A DNA stretch of 64,000 nucleotides from contig NZ_JAEKFT010000004.1 in assembly GCF_018524365.1 (NCBI RefSeq), positions 186,001-250,000 on the forward strand. The letters are read 5' to 3'. Source of the DNA: Denitromonas iodatirespirans. GTDB taxonomy: Bacteria > Pseudomonadota > Gammaproteobacteria > Burkholderiales > Rhodocyclaceae. A model generated the notes under the pieces. The model made no database searches and was not told the origin of the DNA. It saw only the letters and a program-made list of their open reading frames with translations. Position 1 is the first letter of the stretch. The number at the start of each line of letters is the position of its first letter. The translations under genes were made by a program, and so were the position numbers. This document shows positions 10,369 through 19,480 of the stretch, piece by piece.

Positions 10369-11946
10369 TCAGGCGCCGTCAAACAACGCCGCATACACCT
10401 CGCCCAGCTGCTTGCGATCGATCTTGCCGTTTGGATTGCGCGGCAAGGGCGTCTCATGCACCAGCACACGGACCGGCACCATGAAGCCCGGCAAGCGCTC
10501 GCGGCAGGTGGCGAGAATAGTCTCCGGCGCATGCGCCGGTGCAGCGGGGGTAAAGACCACCAGCACGATCGCCTGCCCCAGCACCGGATGGGGCACACCG
10601 ATGGCCGCGGCCTCCGCGGCCGCCTCGGTGGTATAGACGACCTCCTCGACCTCGGTCGGACTGACCCGGTAGCCCGAGGTTTTGATCATCTCGTCGCGCC
10701 GACCGACGAAGTACAGGAAACCTTCCTCGTCCCTCTTGACCGTATCGCCCGACCACACTGCGATCTCCGCCATCGGCAAACCGGCCGGCTGGCCCGGTGC
10801 CGGACGAAAACGCTCGGCGGTCTTCTCCAGGTCATTCCAGTAGCCCAGGCTCACATGCACCCCGCGATGCACCAGCTCGCCGGGCTCGCCCGGTTCGCAC
10901 TCGGTGCCGTCCTCGCGCACCACCAGCACCTGCGCATTGGGAATGGCCTTGCCCATCGAGCCGGGGCGCCGGTCCAGCTCGGCCGGCGGCAGATAGGTCG
11001 AGCGGAAGGCTTCGGTCAGGCCGTACATCAGGTAAGGCTTCATCGTCGGCAGCCGCGCGCGCAAGGCCGCCAGCACGTTGGCCGGCATGTGCCCGCCGGA
11101 GTTGGTGATGTAGCGCAAATGCGCCCCGACCTCGGGCGGCCAGTCGAGCTGGGCCAGTTGCACCCAGAGCGGCGGCACCGCGGCCAGACCGGTGATGCGC
11201 TCGCGTTGCACCATGCGCACGATGTCGCGCGGCATCAGGTAGTTCATCAACACGGCGCAGGCGCCGACCTGGAAGGCGGTGGTCAGCTGGTTCAGGCCGT
11301 AGTCGAAGCTCAGCGGCAGCACCGCGAGGATGCGATCGTCGGCGGTGTTCTCCAGATAGCTCGACACGCTCGCCGCCCCGGCCACCAGGTTGCGGTGCGA
11401 CAGCACCACTCCTTTGGGACGGCCGGTACTGCCCGAGGTATAGAGAATGGCCGCCATGTCCGCATCGATGGCATCCACGGCGGGCGCCGCCGCCTCAGGG
11501 CGATCGGCCCAGCGCACGATGCGCAGCGGGTCGACCGGTGCGGCGACGGTATCGCCGGTCACCACCACCTGACGCAAATCGTGGCAGCGTGGCAGCACCT
11601 CCTGCAGCAGCGCCAGCCGCTCGGCGCTGGTCACCAGCACGCGCACGTTGCAGTCCTTGAGGATGTACTCCACCTGCGCCGGTTTGAGCAGCGGGTTGAC
11701 CGGCACGAACACGCCGCCGGCGCGCGAAGCGCCGAACAACGCAAAGACGGTCTCGGCCCGCTTGTCCAGCCACACCGCCACCCGTTCCCCGCCGCTCAGG
11801 CCCAACTGGGCATACAGGGCCGCGGTGCGCTGCACCTCGTCGGCCAACTGGACATACGACCAGCTACGATCGCCGGCGCGCAGTGCGGTGGCGTCGGGCG
11901 TCTGCGTGGCGCTCTGCGTTATCAGTTCATGGATCAGTGACGCCAT
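10369..11946 (-). CDS. acyl-CoA ligase (AMP-forming), exosortase A system-associated, copy 2
   Basis: A 525-residue paralogue of the ligase at 4610, with the same motifs: P-loop AAILYTSGSTGRPKG near 170, PLSFDYGLNQLT, YGLTEAFRSTY, KTSGYRVSPTEVEE and the C-terminal PRNPNGKIDR lysine. The two differ throughout and have diverged well beyond a recent duplication. Unlike copy 1 it is transcribed alone, from a 228-bp intergenic region rich in inverted repeats. GGGAG lies 8 nt before the chosen ATG; upstream in-frame codons run into the regulatory region. The substrate is unknown; a different acid from copy 1 is a reasonable guess. Confidence 0.88.
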   Translation of the reverse strand: MASLIHELITQSATQTPDATALRAGDRSWSYVQLADEVQRTAALYAQLGLSGGERVAVWLDKRAETVFALFGASRAGGVFVPVNPLLKPAQVEYILKDCNVRVLVTSAERLALLQEVLPRCHDLRQVVVTGDTVAAPVDPLRIVRWADRPEAAAPAVDAIDADMAAILYTSGSTGRPKGVVLSHRNLVAGAASVSSYLENTADDRILAVLPLSFDYGLNQLTTAFQVGACAVLMNYLMPRDIVRMVQRERITGLAAVPPLWVQLAQLDWPPEVGAHLRYITNSGGHMPANVLAALRARLPTMKPYLMYGLTEAFRSTYLPPAELDRRPGSMGKAIPNAQVLVVREDGTECEPGEPGELVHRGVHVSLGYWNDLEKTAERFRPAPGQPAGLPMAEIAVWSGDTVKRDEEGFLYFVGRRDEMIKTSGYRVSPTEVEEVVYTTEAAAEAAAIGVPHPVLGQAIVLVVFTPAAPAHAPETILATCRERLPGFMVPVRVLVHETPLPRNPNGKIDRKQLGEVYAALFDGA

Positions 11947-11971
11947 CTGGCGGCTCCCAATGGTTGGTGCT

Positions 11972-12137
11972 TGACGTTGGACATTTGGCCCCGGCATGCC
12001 GGGGCGCGAAATTATCCCGTATCTTCTCGCACGACGGCCCAACTGCGCTGAGCATTCCGTCATGGTGCGAAACGCGCCAGAGCTCATCCGACACCGACCG
12101 CGACGTGTCCAACGTCACATGGCGTTTGGCGCAGTTG
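11972..12137. promoter_or_regulatory. divergent regulatory region with nested inverted repeats
   Basis: Between ligase copy 2 (minus) and the flippase (plus) lie three dyads. An outer 12-bp pair is TGACGTTGGACA (11972-11983) with TGTCCAACGTCA (12106-12117). A second 9-bp pair is CAACTGCGC (12040-12048) with GCGCAGTTG (12129-12137). A perfect 16-bp palindrome, CCCCGGCATGCCGGGG, is at 11989-12004. The wide spacing of the first two argues for paired operator sites or DNA looping, not an RNA hairpin. No protein was identified that would bind them. Confidence 0.5.
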
Positions 12138-12174
12138 CGTTACTCTCTTGTCCTTTCGAGACGCTGGCCTTTCG

Positions 12175-13665
12175 ATGCCCCCAACCTCCGTCCCACCGCC
12201 TCCTTTGCGCGGCAAGCTCGTCATCGGCGCCGCATGGATGATCGCCACGCGCTGGTCGCACCGACTGCTCGGTCTGGTCAGCACGATGATCCTCGCGCGC
12301 CTGCTGATGCCGGAGGATTTCGGTCTGGTGGCAACGGTGGCCGCCGTCGTCTCGATCATCGACGGCTTCTTCGACTTCGGCTTCGACCTGGCACTGATCC
12401 ACAATCAGCGTGCCGGACGTCCGGAGTTCGATGCCGCCTGGACGCTGCGCCTGATCAAATCCCTCATTTTCGGCGGCCTGCTGATGGTGGCCTCGCCCTG
12501 GATGGCCGACTATGCCAACGCGCCCGAGGTCATCGGCATCAGCCTGATCATGGGCGCCAGCCTCGCCATCAAGGGCCTGGAGAACATCGGCACCGTCACC
12601 TTCCATCGCGAGCTCGAGTTCGACCGCCTCTTCCGGTTCCGCATGTACCCGCGCCTGATGGGCGTGGCCACCACCATTGCGCTGGCCGTCACCCTGCGCT
12701 CGTACTGGGCGATCGTGCTCGGCGCCTTTGCCCGATACACCTACGAGGTCGCCTTCAGCTACGGCATGAGCCCGTACCGCCCCCGGTTTCGCCTGCAGGG
12801 CATTGGACAATTGTGGCAATTCTCCCGCTGGATTCTGGTCACCAACATCGCCCGGCAACTGTTCAATGCCGCCGATCGTTTTGTCCTGACCGGACTGATA
12901 TCGAAACGGGAGCTGGGCTTCTACTCGGTCGGGGTCGATGTGGCCGGCACCGTCACGGTCGACCTGATGAGCCCGGCCGGCTCGGCGCTCACCCCCGGTT
13001 TCGCCAAACTGCAAAACGAGCCCGATCGGCTGCGCAACGCCTTCGTGATCTCCACCTCGATCTTCGTCGCCCTGATCACACCGGCCTCGGTCGGCTTGTG
13101 GTGCGTCGCACCGGAGCTGACCGCCGTGATTCTCGGCGCCCAGTGGACCGAGGCCGCGCCGCTGATCGGCCTGTTCGCTTTCTTCTGGCTGTTTTTCGCC
13201 ATTGCCGAGAACCTCGGCCGCTTCATGACCATGACCGGCCTTCAGGCCAGCGCCGCGCGCATCGGTCTGGTACGCACCCTCGTTTTCCTGGCCCTGCTCT
13301 ACCCGGCCTTTCAATTTGGCGGGCTGAGCGCATTGATCCTCATGAAAACCGCCTTGTCGGCAGTCGAAGCCGCCGTCCTGACCGGCGTCTGCACCCGCCA
13401 CCTGCGCTTGCCGGCACATCACATCTTCGCCTTCCTGTGGCGGCCCGCGCTGGCCGCCGGGGCCATGGCCGCATTGCTCACACATATCCCCTTCCCCGCC
13501 GACCTGCCCACTCTTGGCGCGCTCGCGCTCAAGGCGGTGATCGGGGCGCTGATCTACGCCGGCAGCTCGATGCTGCTATGGCAACTGGGCGGCAAGCCAT
13601 CCGGCCTCGAGTCGACGGTGCTTGGTATCATCCGGAAACGTTGCGGCGCCGCAGGCGCGGCCTAA
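12175..13665 (+). CDS. polysaccharide flippase (Wzx/PST family), copy 1
   Basis: A 496-residue integral membrane protein of the MATE/MVF superfamily, expected to flip lipid-linked repeat units across the inner membrane. It opens with GKLVIGAAWMIATRWSHRLLGLVSTMILARLLMPEDFG, the typical first-helix region of this family, and shows about 12 hydrophobic segments to residue ~480. The ATG at 12175 follows divergent regulatory DNA; a TTG at 12148 is in frame but less likely. It heads the plus-strand operon that runs to 20307. A paralogue is at 22790. Confidence 0.88.
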   Translation: MPPTSVPPPPLRGKLVIGAAWMIATRWSHRLLGLVSTMILARLLMPEDFGLVATVAAVVSIIDGFFDFGFDLALIHNQRAGRPEFDAAWTLRLIKSLIFGGLLMVASPWMADYANAPEVIGISLIMGASLAIKGLENIGTVTFHRELEFDRLFRFRMYPRLMGVATTIALAVTLRSYWAIVLGAFARYTYEVAFSYGMSPYRPRFRLQGIGQLWQFSRWILVTNIARQLFNAADRFVLTGLISKRELGFYSVGVDVAGTVTVDLMSPAGSALTPGFAKLQNEPDRLRNAFVISTSIFVALITPASVGLWCVAPELTAVILGAQWTEAAPLIGLFAFFWLFFAIAENLGRFMTMTGLQASAARIGLVRTLVFLALLYPAFQFGGLSALILMKTALSAVEAAVLTGVCTRHLRLPAHHIFAFLWRPALAAGAMAALLTHIPFPADLPTLGALALKAVIGALIYAGSSMLLWQLGGKPSGLESTVLGIIRKRCGAAGAA

Positions 13666-13710
13666 AATGATGCACCGACCTTCCCCCCGCACGCGCGCCG
13701 TCGCCATCCC

Positions 13711-15453
13711 ATGACCGCTACTTCGACCACTGACCGCATCCTGGTGCTCGATGCCGACCTCGCTCCGGCATTGTCGGTCGCCCGTTCGCTGAAGGAAATC
13801 GGCCTCGTGGTCGACGTCGCCAGTCATGTCGACAAGCCGCTGACCGGCTATTCGCGCGTCATCGATGCGTGCCGGGTCTATCCCGACCCGCTGCTGCATC
13901 CCGACGCCTTTATCGCCTGGATGCACGACGTCACCGAGGCCGGCCGCTACGCCCTGATCATCCCGGTGACCGAGCGCACGCTGTCGCCGCTGCTTCGACA
14001 GCGCGAGCGAGTCGACGATCGCCACATCGCGATGGCACCGACCGAGAGCCTGAAGATCGCGCTCGACAAGGCCGCCACCGTGGCATTGGCCGAATCCATC
14101 GGCATTCCGGTTCCCCGCAGCGTGCGCGTCGCCACCCTCGACGAACTCCCTGCGGCCCGTGCGCAATTCGATTTCCCGATCGTCATCAAACCGGTCAGCT
14201 CGGTGGGCACCGATCAGGCCCGCAATGTGCAGCTCACCGTCAGCTACGCCTTCGACGACAACGAGTTGCGCGCCCATGTCGCGCACGCACTGCGCTTCGG
14301 CGAAGTGATCCTCCAGGAGTATTTCCGCGGCGACGGCGAAGGCATCGAGCTGCTCGCCGACCACGGCGAGGTGGTCTACGCCTTCCAGCACCGGCGCCTG
14401 CATGAAGTCCCCCTGACCGGCGGCGGCAGCAGCCTGCGCATGAGCGTCGACATCACCCCGGCCCTGCTCGACGCCGCACGACGCCTGATGGCAGCCATGA
14501 AATGGCATGGCGTGGCCATGGTGGAATTCAAGCACGACCCGGCCAGCGGCCAGTTCCGCCTCATGGAGATCAACGGCCGCTTCTGGGGATCCTTGCCACT
14601 GGCCGCGGCGGCGGGCGCCAACTTCCCCGCGATGCTGTACACGCTGCTGTGCCAGGGCAAGGCCGCGCTCTCGCCCCCCGCTCGCGCTGGTGTCATCTGC
14701 CGCAATCTGGCCCGCGATGTCGACTGGTTCGAGCACATCGCCCGCAAGAACGCGCCGCCGCGCCTCGTGCGCATACCGTCCTGGCGCTCGGTGCTCAAGG
14801 ACACCGCGCTGTGTCTGCACTGGCGCCATCGTTTCGACGTGCAGCGGCTGTCGGACCCGCTGCCCGGCCTGGTCGACATGGGCCGCATCGTCGGCAGCTA
14901 CTGGCAGCGCTACCGCCGGCTCCGTGCCGACGCCCGCCTGCTCGCCGCCCAGCGCGCGGCCTGGTCCAACGGCACCGTTCGCCAGGCGCTCGGCTCGGCC
15001 AACCGGGTGCTGTTCGTCTGCCATGGCAACATCAACCGCAGTGCCGTGGCGCATTACCTGGCCAGCGCGGCCTTGCCCGAGACGGTGCGGATCGACTCCG
15101 CCGGCTTTCATGCTCAGGGCCAGCGCCCGGCCGATCCGGTGATGGTGGATGTGGCGCAAGCCCATGCCACCGACTTGTCCGCCTGGTCGTCCACCCACCT
15201 GACCGCCGACATGGCCAACGCGGCGAGCATCGTCTTCGTCATGGAGCTGGCGCACCTGAAAACCATGCAGGCCAGCTTCCCCGACGCCAGCCGGCGCACC
15301 TTTCTGCTTGGCATGGCCGACCCGCTGGCGGACGAGAACGGCGAGATCCCCGACCCCTACGGCAAACCGGTGGCCGTGTATGAGCGCGTGTTCGATCAGG
15401 TCACGCGCAACGTCAAGGCCCTGACCGCCATGCTCATCGCGTCGAAAACCTGA
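13711..15453 (+). CDS. ATP-grasp enzyme fused to a low-molecular-weight protein tyrosine phosphatase
   Basis: A 580-residue two-domain protein. Residues ~10-330 are an ATP-grasp ligase: pre-ATP-grasp domain, FPIVIKPVSSVGTDQA loop, ILQEYFRGDGEGIELL, and metal-binding MVEFKHD...FRLMEINGRFWGS. Such enzymes make an amide or similar bond through an acyl phosphate. Residues ~430-575 are a complete LMW-PTP: VLFVCHGNINRSAVA with Cys437 and Arg443 (CX5R), and the general acid Asp548 in DPYG. Wzb-type LMW-PTPs reverse autophosphorylation of Wzc-type kinases, and one such kinase is encoded at 51640. No stop or frameshift lies between the domains, so the fusion is real. Confidence 0.88.
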   Translation: MTATSTTDRILVLDADLAPALSVARSLKEIGLVVDVASHVDKPLTGYSRVIDACRVYPDPLLHPDAFIAWMHDVTEAGRYALIIPVTERTLSPLLRQRERVDDRHIAMAPTESLKIALDKAATVALAESIGIPVPRSVRVATLDELPAARAQFDFPIVIKPVSSVGTDQARNVQLTVSYAFDDNELRAHVAHALRFGEVILQEYFRGDGEGIELLADHGEVVYAFQHRRLHEVPLTGGGSSLRMSVDITPALLDAARRLMAAMKWHGVAMVEFKHDPASGQFRLMEINGRFWGSLPLAAAAGANFPAMLYTLLCQGKAALSPPARAGVICRNLARDVDWFEHIARKNAPPRLVRIPSWRSVLKDTALCLHWRHRFDVQRLSDPLPGLVDMGRIVGSYWQRYRRLRADARLLAAQRAAWSNGTVRQALGSANRVLFVCHGNINRSAVAHYLASAALPETVRIDSAGFHAQGQRPADPVMVDVAQAHATDLSAWSSTHLTADMANAASIVFVMELAHLKTMQASFPDASRRTFLLGMADPLADENGEIPDPYGKPVAVYERVFDQVTRNVKALTAMLIASKT

Positions 15454-15503
15454 GCAGGCCGGCCGCCCACCCATCGACCCTCAACGCGAAACACAGGACA
15501 CGC

Positions 15504-16481
15504 ATGCTCGAGATCTCAGTCGCCATCGCCACTTACAACCGGGCCCACCTGATCGGAGAGACGATCGGCGCCATCCTTGCGCAGGCGCTCCCGCCCACCG
15601 AGATCGTGATCGTCGACGATGGCTCCTCCGATGATTCCGAGCGCGTGATCAAGGCCATCGACGGGCCGATCCGCTACCACCGCATCGACAACGTCGGCCC
15701 CGGCGCCGCACTCAAGACCGCCATCGAATTGTGCCGATCCGACTGGATCGCCATGTGCGACGACGACGACCAGTGGTTCCCGAACCATCTGTCGCGCAAG
15801 GCCGCGCTGCTGGAGCGCCATCCCGATGCCGAATTCCTCTTCGCCAACTTCTCCAGCTTCGGCGACGCGGCGATCGAAGGCTTTCATGCCTGGGACGACA
15901 TTCCCGCGGGCTGGTGGGACGGGCTGCCGGCCGCCGATGCCGACGGATTCCGCTATTTCGGCCCGGATCAGCTGGCCCGCTTTCTCGACTACAACCCGGT
16001 GTTCCCAACCGCCGCGATGATGAGCCGGCGCCTCTACGAGCGCAGCGGCGGCATCGACCCGGTGTTCAGTCGACTCGGCTGCTGGGACGCCCACATGACC
16101 TGGCGTTGCGTGCTGCACGGCGCCGTTGCCAGCGACGACACGATCACCGCATCGACCCGCCGCCATGCCGGCAATTTTTCGCGCCAGCGCAGTCGGGTCA
16201 ACATCGAACGCGCCAGCATGCTCGACCGCGCCCGACAGGACGGCTGGATACCGGCGAAATATCATGTGGCGCTTGAGCGCGCCATCGCCGCCTCACGCGT
16301 GGATGCCGCCTCCTGGGCATGGCTCGAACACGACTACCGCACCATGCGCGAGCAACTCGCCCGTGTGCCGGCCGCACAGATCGATCGCAACCTGCGCCTC
16401 AAAGCCATGATCGCCCGACTGCCCGCCGCGCTGGTCAACCGCCTGCGCGCCCCGGACACCTCCGGCAAAGGCGCCGCGTGA
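15504..16481 (+). CDS. glycosyltransferase family 2, first copy
   Basis: A 325-residue GT-A glycosyltransferase. It shows SVAIATYNRAHLIGETIGAILAQ at the start, VDDGSSDDSERVI near 38, and the metal/nucleotide-sugar site MCDDDDQWF near 85. The central WDAHMTWRCVLHG region matches the acceptor-side ED-like motif. It is soluble or peripherally attached and adds one sugar of the repeat unit. It overlaps the next glycosyltransferase by four bases, so the two are translationally coupled and probably act in sequence. Confidence 0.85.
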   Translation: MLEISVAIATYNRAHLIGETIGAILAQALPPTEIVIVDDGSSDDSERVIKAIDGPIRYHRIDNVGPGAALKTAIELCRSDWIAMCDDDDQWFPNHLSRKAALLERHPDAEFLFANFSSFGDAAIEGFHAWDDIPAGWWDGLPAADADGFRYFGPDQLARFLDYNPVFPTAAMMSRRLYERSGGIDPVFSRLGCWDAHMTWRCVLHGAVASDDTITASTRRHAGNFSRQRSRVNIERASMLDRARQDGWIPAKYHVALERAIAASRVDAASWAWLEHDYRTMREQLARVPAAQIDRNLRLKAMIARLPAALVNRLRAPDTSGKGAA

Positions 16482-17476
16482 CCCGCTTCACGGTCGTGAT
16501 TCCCACGCGCAACCGCCCGATGGAATTCGACCGGGCGCTGCGCTCGGTGCTGGCACAGGCAGGCCCGCGTTTCGAGGTCATCGCCATCATCGACGGCGCG
16601 ACCGAGGCCGATCTGGCCGCCTACCGGCAACTCGACGCCGCCGCCGACCCGCGGGTCCGGCTCCATCCGCTGCCGCCGCGCGCGGCAGGCCACGGCCCCA
16701 GCTTCAGCCGGAACACGGGTGCCGCCCTGGCATGCGGCGAGTATCTCGCCTTCCTCGACGACGACGACCTGTGGGACGATCCGCAGCACCTGCAGCGCTG
16801 CGACACCAGCCTGCGGGCGAGCGCATCGGCGGTCGATCTCTACCTCAGCGACCAGCAAGCCGTGTTCCACGACGGGCGCCAGCCCTCGGAGGCGCTCTGG
16901 ATTCGCGGCGCCGAGCGCTTCGCCTGCGGTCCAGCCGACGCCGCCGGCAGCCGGCCGATCGATGCCGACGCGCTGCTGAAGCTGCCCAGTTTCGCCCACC
17001 TGAACTGCTCCATCTACCGGCGCAGTTTCTTCGACGAGCTCGGCGGCCTGGACGAATCGCTGCGCTACGAAGAGGACCGTGACATATTCCTGCGCGCCAT
17101 CGATGCTGCCGACGGCATACTCTACAACCCGATCGTCGTGGCCCGGCACCATATTCCGAACCGGCAAGGCGCCGACAACGCCTCGACCATGGTCGGCGCG
17201 CTGGAGAAGAAGCTCTATCAGTTGCGCATCTTCGACAAGGCAATCCTGGGAGCGCGATCGGCCAGCATCCGCCGCTACGCACAACGGGCAAAAGGCTATG
17301 AACTCAAGCACATCGCGCAGATACTCGCGCAAGCAGGCCGCATCGGCGACGCCTTGTTCTACATGAAGGAGTCGCTGATGATTTCCTTTTCCCTCAAGGC
17401 GCTGGCCTGGACGCTGTGGCTGGCCCTGCGCGCCCTGACCGGGCATGCCCGCCACGAGAGCACGAGCCCCGCATGA
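16478..17476 (+). CDS. glycosyltransferase family 2, second copy
   Basis: A 332-residue GT-A glycosyltransferase, starting at a GTG that overlaps the previous stop. RFTVVIPTRNRPMEFDRALRSV begins the nucleotide-binding domain and YLAFLDDDDLWDDP near residue 90 is the DxD site. SLRYEEDRDIFLRAI supplies the acidic acceptor-side motif. The C-terminal ~60 residues include a hydrophobic stretch (SFSLKALAWTLWLALRAL) that may attach the enzyme to the membrane. The stop overlaps the sulfotransferase ATG. Confidence 0.85.
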   Translation: MTRFTVVIPTRNRPMEFDRALRSVLAQAGPRFEVIAIIDGATEADLAAYRQLDAAADPRVRLHPLPPRAAGHGPSFSRNTGAALACGEYLAFLDDDDLWDDPQHLQRCDTSLRASASAVDLYLSDQQAVFHDGRQPSEALWIRGAERFACGPADAAGSRPIDADALLKLPSFAHLNCSIYRRSFFDELGGLDESLRYEEDRDIFLRAIDAADGILYNPIVVARHHIPNRQGADNASTMVGALEKKLYQLRIFDKAILGARSASIRRYAQRAKGYELKHIAQILAQAGRIGDALFYMKESLMISFSLKALAWTLWLALRALTGHARHESTSPA

Positions 17477-18285
17477 GCCTGCTGCACGCCCTGATCCGCA
17501 ATCCGTCACTGGTCCTGCGCCACCGCAACATCTTCCTGCTCAGCCACATGCGGGCCAACACCAGCCTGTTCGGCCATCTCATCGGCAGCCACCCGCAGGT
17601 CGAGGGCTACTACGAGATGCATATCGGCTACTACAGCTGGAAGAGCCTGTGGCGGCAGAAACTGCGCCACTTCGCCCGCCACACCGCCAAGCCCGGCGCG
17701 CGCTACATGTTCGACAAGGTGCTGCACACCGGTCACCATGTGGCGCCCGCCCTGCTGCAGCGGGGCCGCACGCACACCATCTTCATGCTGCGCGAGCCGG
17801 TGCAGTCGATCAAGAGCCTGGTCGCCCTGTTCCGCAAGCATGCCCCGCACTTGCCCGAGGCCACGCCGGACGGCGCCGCGGCCTACTACATCGAACGCAT
17901 CGGCGAGCTGGGCGACATCGCCGCCGCTCTCGGCCCGCGCTATTTCTATCTCGATGCCGAGAGCCTGATCACCGACACCGACGCAACGCTGGCCGCGCTG
18001 TCCGACTGGCTGGGTTTCGACACCCCGATCCCCTCGCGCTACGACACCTTCGCCAACACCGGCCACGGCAATACCGGCGATCACTCGGCCCGGCTCAAGT
18101 CCGGCCAGATCAGCCGCAGCCGGAGCGACTATTCCGACATCGAGATCGACCCGACCCAGCTGGCCACGGCCGAAGCGCGCTATCGCGAGGTCCGCGCCGC
18201 ACTCATCGCCGGCAGCGCCCGCCATGGCCCGGCCGCGGTCACCGGCGCCCGCCAGGGCGGACAGATTGCCGAGGCCGCACCATGA
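17473..18285 (+). CDS. PAPS-dependent sulfotransferase family protein
   Basis: A 270-residue sulfotransferase-fold protein. The N-terminal IFLLSHMRANTSLFGHLIGSHP corresponds to the 5'-phosphosulfate-binding loop, but the usual basic R-S-G-S-T-L reads MRANTSL. FMLREPVQSIKSLVALF near residue 115 is a good match to the 3'-phosphate-binding R-x-P-x5-S motif. It is sandwiched by four-base overlaps between a glycosyltransferase and hydrolase 1 copy 2, so it belongs to the polysaccharide operon. The PAPS synthesis and recycling genes 9-13 kb downstream are the natural sulfate-donor supply. The sugar or lipid acceptor is unknown. Confidence 0.75.
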   Translation: MSLLHALIRNPSLVLRHRNIFLLSHMRANTSLFGHLIGSHPQVEGYYEMHIGYYSWKSLWRQKLRHFARHTAKPGARYMFDKVLHTGHHVAPALLQRGRTHTIFMLREPVQSIKSLVALFRKHAPHLPEATPDGAAAYYIERIGELGDIAAALGPRYFYLDAESLITDTDATLAALSDWLGFDTPIPSRYDTFANTGHGNTGDHSARLKSGQISRSRSDYSDIEIDPTQLATAEARYREVRAALIAGSARHGPAAVTGARQGGQIAEAAP

Positions 18286-19196
18286 CGGTTAACGAAATCC
18301 CTTCGGTCTTCGACTGCGAGGGCGACGCCCTGATCAGCGTCGCCCATGTGCCCGACACGGTGAAAGCGCGCGGCGTGCTGGCCATCGTCGCCGGCGGCCC
18401 GCAGTATCGTGGCGGCGTGGGCCGTCTGCAGGTCAAGCTGGCGCGCGAGCTGGCCGCCGACGGCATCCCGGTGATGCGCTTCGACTATCGCGGCCTGGGC
18501 GACAGCGAGGGCGCGTTTCGCGGATTCGCCGACGTCGAGGCCGATCTGCGCGCCGCGCTCGCCCATTTCCGCAGCCTCGTGCCCGGCATGCAGGAAGTGG
18601 TGTTGTGGGGCGGCTGCGATGCCGCCTCGGCGATCCTGATCAACGCCTGGAAGTTCCCCGAGGTGACCGGCATCATGGTCGGCAACCCGTGGGTGAGCAA
18701 CGAGGACGCCGGCAACGCTGTCATGGTCAAACGTCATTACAGCCGCCGCATCCGCGAAAAGGAATTCTGGCTCAAGGTGCTGCGCCTCCAGTTCAACCCC
18801 CTGCCGGCGCTGGCCACCGTGGCGCGCATGGTCGCGGGCCGCTTGAAACAACGGCTCGCGCCCTCACGCCCAACCCCCGCGGTAGCGGCCGGCCCGACGC
18901 CGGACGATCCGGCCGCCCCCGCCGTGCCGCGCATGCGTGCCGGCCTGGCGCGCTTCAAGGGCGACATGCTGCTGCTGATGAGTGGCCAGAGCCTGGTCAG
19001 CATGGAATTCGACGAGATCGTCGCCGCCGATGCCGCCTGGCAGCAAGCCATGACGGCCCCCCGCAGCGTGACCCGCCACGACTTGCCCGATGCCGACCAG
19101 ACCTATTCGACGCTGGCCGCCCGCAATGAAATCATCGCCCTGGCCCGCGCCTGGCTGCTCGATCCTCCCGCCGCGCGCGTGCCGGCCAATTCCTGA
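18282..19196 (+). CDS. alpha/beta hydrolase, exosortase A-associated hydrolase 1, copy 2
   Basis: A 304-residue paralogue of the gene at 7009. It keeps GGPQYRGGVGRLQ, FDYRGLGDSEG and a cysteine-type elbow, WGGCDAAS. Two differences stand out. The histidine of the catalytic triad (DADHTF in copy 1) is glutamine here (DADQTY), and an Ala/Pro-rich insert at about 190-215 (RPTPAVAAGPTPDDPAAPAV) breaks the fold's loop region. It may be inactive or altered in chemistry. Start and stop context show coupling to the sulfotransferase. Confidence 0.82.
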   Translation: MTVNEIPSVFDCEGDALISVAHVPDTVKARGVLAIVAGGPQYRGGVGRLQVKLARELAADGIPVMRFDYRGLGDSEGAFRGFADVEADLRAALAHFRSLVPGMQEVVLWGGCDAASAILINAWKFPEVTGIMVGNPWVSNEDAGNAVMVKRHYSRRIREKEFWLKVLRLQFNPLPALATVARMVAGRLKQRLAPSRPTPAVAAGPTPDDPAAPAVPRMRAGLARFKGDMLLLMSGQSLVSMEFDEIVAADAAWQQAMTAPRSVTRHDLPDADQTYSTLAARNEIIALARAWLLDPPAARVPANS

Positions 19197-19231
19197 AACC
19201 GTTTTCCCCATACCCTGCGAACGCCCCCACC

Positions 19232-19480
19232 ATGAACCCTCTGGACATCACCAAAGACCTCCTGCGTCAGACCCTGCAACTCGGCGATCGAGCCAACGGC
19301 CTGACCGCCGACACGCCGCTGCTGGGCAATTTCCCCGAGTTCAACTCGCTCACCGTGGTCAGCCTGCTGAGCACCATGGAAGAGCAGCTGGGCATCGAGG
19401 TGGACGACGACGACATCAACGAAGACCTGTTCCGTACAGTCGGCACCTTGTCCAATTACATCGACACCAAACTGGCATGA
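19232..19480 (+). CDS. acyl carrier protein, exosortase A-associated, copy 2
   Basis: An 82-residue carrier protein matching copy 1 in length and layout. The phosphopantetheine attachment serine is in FPEFNSLTVVSLL near residue 41, with Asn where ACPs usually have Asp before the serine. The acidic EVDDDDINEDLFRTVGTL helix follows. The stop overlaps the hydrolase 2 ATG. Whether it is loaded by ligase copy 1 or copy 2 cannot be told from sequence; neither ligase is in this operon. Confidence 0.9.
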   Translation: MNPLDITKDLLRQTLQLGDRANGLTADTPLLGNFPEFNSLTVVSLLSTMEEQLGIEVDDDDINEDLFRTVGTLSNYIDTKLA

